This document shows positions 61,721 through 64,000 of a stretch of 64,000 nucleotides of DNA, piece by piece. Made by a program: the position numbers and the translations under genes. The stretch lies in assembly GCF_026914265.1 (NCBI RefSeq), contig NC_069123.1, forward strand, positions 36,417,178 through 36,481,177, given 5' to 3'. The number at the start of each line of letters is the position of its first letter. Position 1 is the stretch's first letter. The notes below the pieces were generated by a model. That model worked only from the letters and a program-made list of their open reading frames with translations, did not search any database and was not told the origin of the DNA. This DNA is from Mya arenaria (lineage: Eukaryota; Mollusca; Bivalvia; Myida; Myidae).

Positions 61721-63221
61721 TGTTGTTCCGTGTTTCTTGTTTGTGGATGTTTGTTTTCTGTTGTGTGTCATTGGCGTTGACCCTGTTTAGTTACGTATGG
61801 TTACATTTCCGACATCTGGACATGTTTCTGTAGTTTTTCGAAGGTAGAGAATTATCATGAGTGATGACTACTCCCGCGACGCCGCTTTTTCGAATGCAGC
61901 AGTGTCAACTAAATACGATTATTCAAAGTACAAAGTAACAACACGACTGAATGAAACTTAATTTTCTTAAGAAACTGAATGTGTATTCTAATAAACATTG
62001 TTTAGTAGCATACTTGTATGGAACACGGAGCACCACGAAAAATGGGTTATTCAATACTTTAAAAAAAGTTGGCATGATTAAAAAAACAACTCAACATTTA
62101 TTTTTAATAACTCAAATACCTTTTGAATCATTGTACAACAATTAAATTTGATCTTACACGTTATAACCATAGTGTGGGATTGAGAAACTGAGTGGAAAAC
62201 CTGATCATTTTTTATAGGAATGTGCATATGATTTCTCCAAATTTGGTTTACATTTTATCCGATTTTGGATGAAACCAAAACTTTTTTGACATTGAAAATG
62301 TTATAAAATGCGCCTTAGAGGGTTTTCATGTGCGTTGCGCAACAACAAATATTTAATATAATAAGACATTGGGAAAAAGAAAGAAAACCCAACTATTAGG
62401 TCTGTATTGCAATTAATTGATCTTTATAGATTCATTATAAAAAATTATAAAATGAGACACACAATAAGGTAAAGTATAGACAAATATCGGCAAATTCAGT
62501 CGTTGAAATAATTAACATCACTTATTTCAAGACGCCACAATATTATGTGCTTCATGCCGAACGAAATGATTGTTAAAAGCAACACATAGAAAGCCTGGAA
62601 ATCAATATTTTGGGAAGTATCTTTTGTATAAACAATGAAAACTTTAGGGACAAGCCTAGTAAAATTCAAAATTAAACACTTTTTACGGGGCATAAGGCAG
62701 GAGTCCATCGAAAGCAAACGTTCGCGCATTCATCCTGAAGAACACGTTTGAAAAATTAGATTACCTTCATAATTAAGGAATGAATTGCGGGGTTGATGTC
62801 ATTATCGGGGTATGAACGCAATTGGGCTGGTCTAAGTGTGTGGAGTACTTTTAAATGTAAAATTGAAACACCTTTGGCAACAATACTTTAAAAACATAAT
62901 AACTTAACACTTTCTAAAATGTTGTTTTATATTTTACGGGACCTGCTGACACAATACAAACAATAACAAGATCAATAGTTTTCATGCATATTATTATGCG
63001 ATGAATTGCGATCCGAACATATCCGAAGATGTTGCGTTCATCAATTGATAAACGCAATTGCCGAAAGGCACTTCATTTAAGGAATGGAAGTTGAGGTGTA
63101 AATATACCGTGATAAAACTCCATATTTCACTGGACAGCATGATAGCAGTGTGATAACATTACACTTGACATTATAAATGAAAAGCGTTTTTAATAAGCAC
63201 GCTATTCAGCTTAATCAGTAT
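61721..63221. other. AT-rich interval before the receptor-channel gene
   Basis: No gene or structured repeat recognised. Confidence 0.45.
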
Positions 63222-63227
63222 TTATTC
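63222..63227 (-). terminator. Poly(A) signal candidate of the Cys-loop gene
   Basis: TTTATT on the plus strand (AATAAA on the minus strand), about 95 bases past the stop codon. Confidence 0.5.
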
Positions 63228-63322
63228 GTTGTCAGGTATAAAAATGATCGTTTTTCATTGCAGGAAACTCGTTTTATAACGTCCGTACTGAATAAAAACT
63301 AATGAAATATCCTTGAGTATAA

Positions 63323-64000
63323 CTATCCTTTGGCGGCTATGGTCAAACATATGACAGTTGATAGAACTATGACAGTAGAGAAGAAGACTATGCAGCCCAC
63401 GTCAATGAACCTGATGACGTCGTTCCATGTGTAGTCTTTAAGCCTGTATGAAGCAAAGTTCGTTGATAAATCGCTTTGCCCAGCCTCAGTATCAATTGGT
63501 TCGACTGTGGACACTTTTCGGTTCGTTTTCGTTTTGCAGATTATGAAGTTCATTGCTTTGTTGAGCCGTTGTGGGATCGGGTTCTGAAAGATGCTGATCC
63601 TGATAGTAAAAAGTGCAATGATGGTTGTCACCGTACTGGCCACTGTGGTTATTATCAGGTACACAGAGAAAATTGCTATTTTCTCTGAATTAGCTGGGAG
63701 AGTCGTAGAAATGATGGTGAGAAAGACAGCCAGAGCGAGGAAAATTGTGACTGAGTAGCCAGCTCGCTCACCGCTCTCGACCGGAAGTATAAACACACAG
63801 ATGTTCAAGAGTGCACAGGCAAGGATGGGGAATACTACCGTCACGATAATAAACAGGGGTTTCCTTTTCATTGTTATTCTGAATCTGACATTGGGTTCTG
63901 CCTGATTCGCATCCGTGTACCCCAAAGTGTCTACAATATCCCAACTGGAACTGGCCTCGTAATCTCCAAGATTCACACCATCACTAGTCATGTTTAACTG
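63323..64000 (-). CDS. Cys-loop ligand-gated ion channel subunit, nicotinic acetylcholine receptor-like (3' exon, partial)
   Basis: The frame is open to the window edge, so the ligand-binding domain lies outside. The visible part (~225 residues) starts at the end of the extracellular domain (YEASSSWDIVDT, RFRITMKRKP). Then come M1 (FIIVTVVFPILACALLNICV), M2 (GERAGYSVTIFLALAVFL...TTLP), M3 (KIAIFSVYLIITTVASTVTT), a short cytoplasmic loop of ~60 residues and M4 (FIDVGCIVFFSTVIVL). The stop is at 63323-63325. The Glu at M2 -1' and no Pro-Ala insertion point to a cation channel. The M2 20' position is Thr rather than the usual acidic residue. No intron within this stretch. Likely one of the expanded molluscan nAChR-like subunits; whether it binds acetylcholine cannot be told. 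Confidence 0.9.
   Translation of the reverse strand, partial: QLNMTSDGVNLGDYEASSSWDIVDTLGYTDANQAEPNVRFRITMKRKPLFIIVTVVFPILACALLNICVFILPVESGERAGYSVTIFLALAVFLTIISTTLPANSEKIAIFSVYLIITTVASTVTTIIALFTIRISIFQNPIPQRLNKAMNFIICKTKTNRKVSTVEPIDTEAGQSDLSTNFASYRLKDYTWNDVIRFIDVGCIVFFSTVIVLSTVICLTIAAKG

Overview
This is eukaryotic, AT-rich, intron-rich DNA, most likely from a bivalve mollusc. The signs are RING-less B-box/NHL-like (TRIM-type) genes with one intron, a receptor-like protein built from fibronectin III, Ig and DB (nematode-type cysteine) modules, a nicotinic-receptor-like Cys-loop subunit, and several repeat types I recognise from bivalves (TGACCTTGACC-rich tandem repeats, a tRNA-derived SINE with a conserved core, a MITE with ATGCACCAGTC ends). 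The species call rests on recognition, not on a search. All multi-exon models below come from reading splice sites and keeping the reading phase intact.

Layout. 491-2675 is a two-exon B-box/coiled-coil/beta-propeller gene broken by one in-frame TGA. 4248-23444 (+) holds 24 exons of a large single-pass membrane protein (1164 residues seen, 5' end not found): FN3, linker, DB, DB; FN3, linker, DB, DB; FN3, Ig, Ig, linker, DB, DB; FN3, FN3, transmembrane helix, and a cytoplasmic tail with an NPxY motif. Its introns hold minisatellites, a hAT-type MITE and decayed duplicates of its own exons. 25.4-29.2 kb is a spacer with a Harbinger-like element, a 0.38-kb tandem duplication and a SINE.

From 29.2 to 61.0 kb the locus is repeated: an intact copy of the B-box gene (29387-31637), then scattered wrecked copies of exons of the large gene (FN3 half, DB1, DB2; later the linker, DB5, DB6) and a recognisable copy of the 3' flank. 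The middle is missing, and the interval is filled with repeats: an ordered block at 35.4-43.1 kb including a 145-bp array, a long foldback element, a MITE nested in a second foldback copy, a degenerate LINE that itself carries a miniature LTR element, and a duplicated 1.5-1.8-kb segment ending near an orphan signal-peptide exon. 59.7-61.8 kb has two more LINE pieces on opposite strands. At the right edge (63323-64000, -) is the 3' coding exon of a Cys-loop receptor subunit.

The main story is a segmental duplication of a receptor gene together with an adjacent B-box gene. After it, opposite members decayed: the upstream B-box copy carries a stop while the downstream one is open, and the upstream receptor gene is open while the downstream one is ruined.
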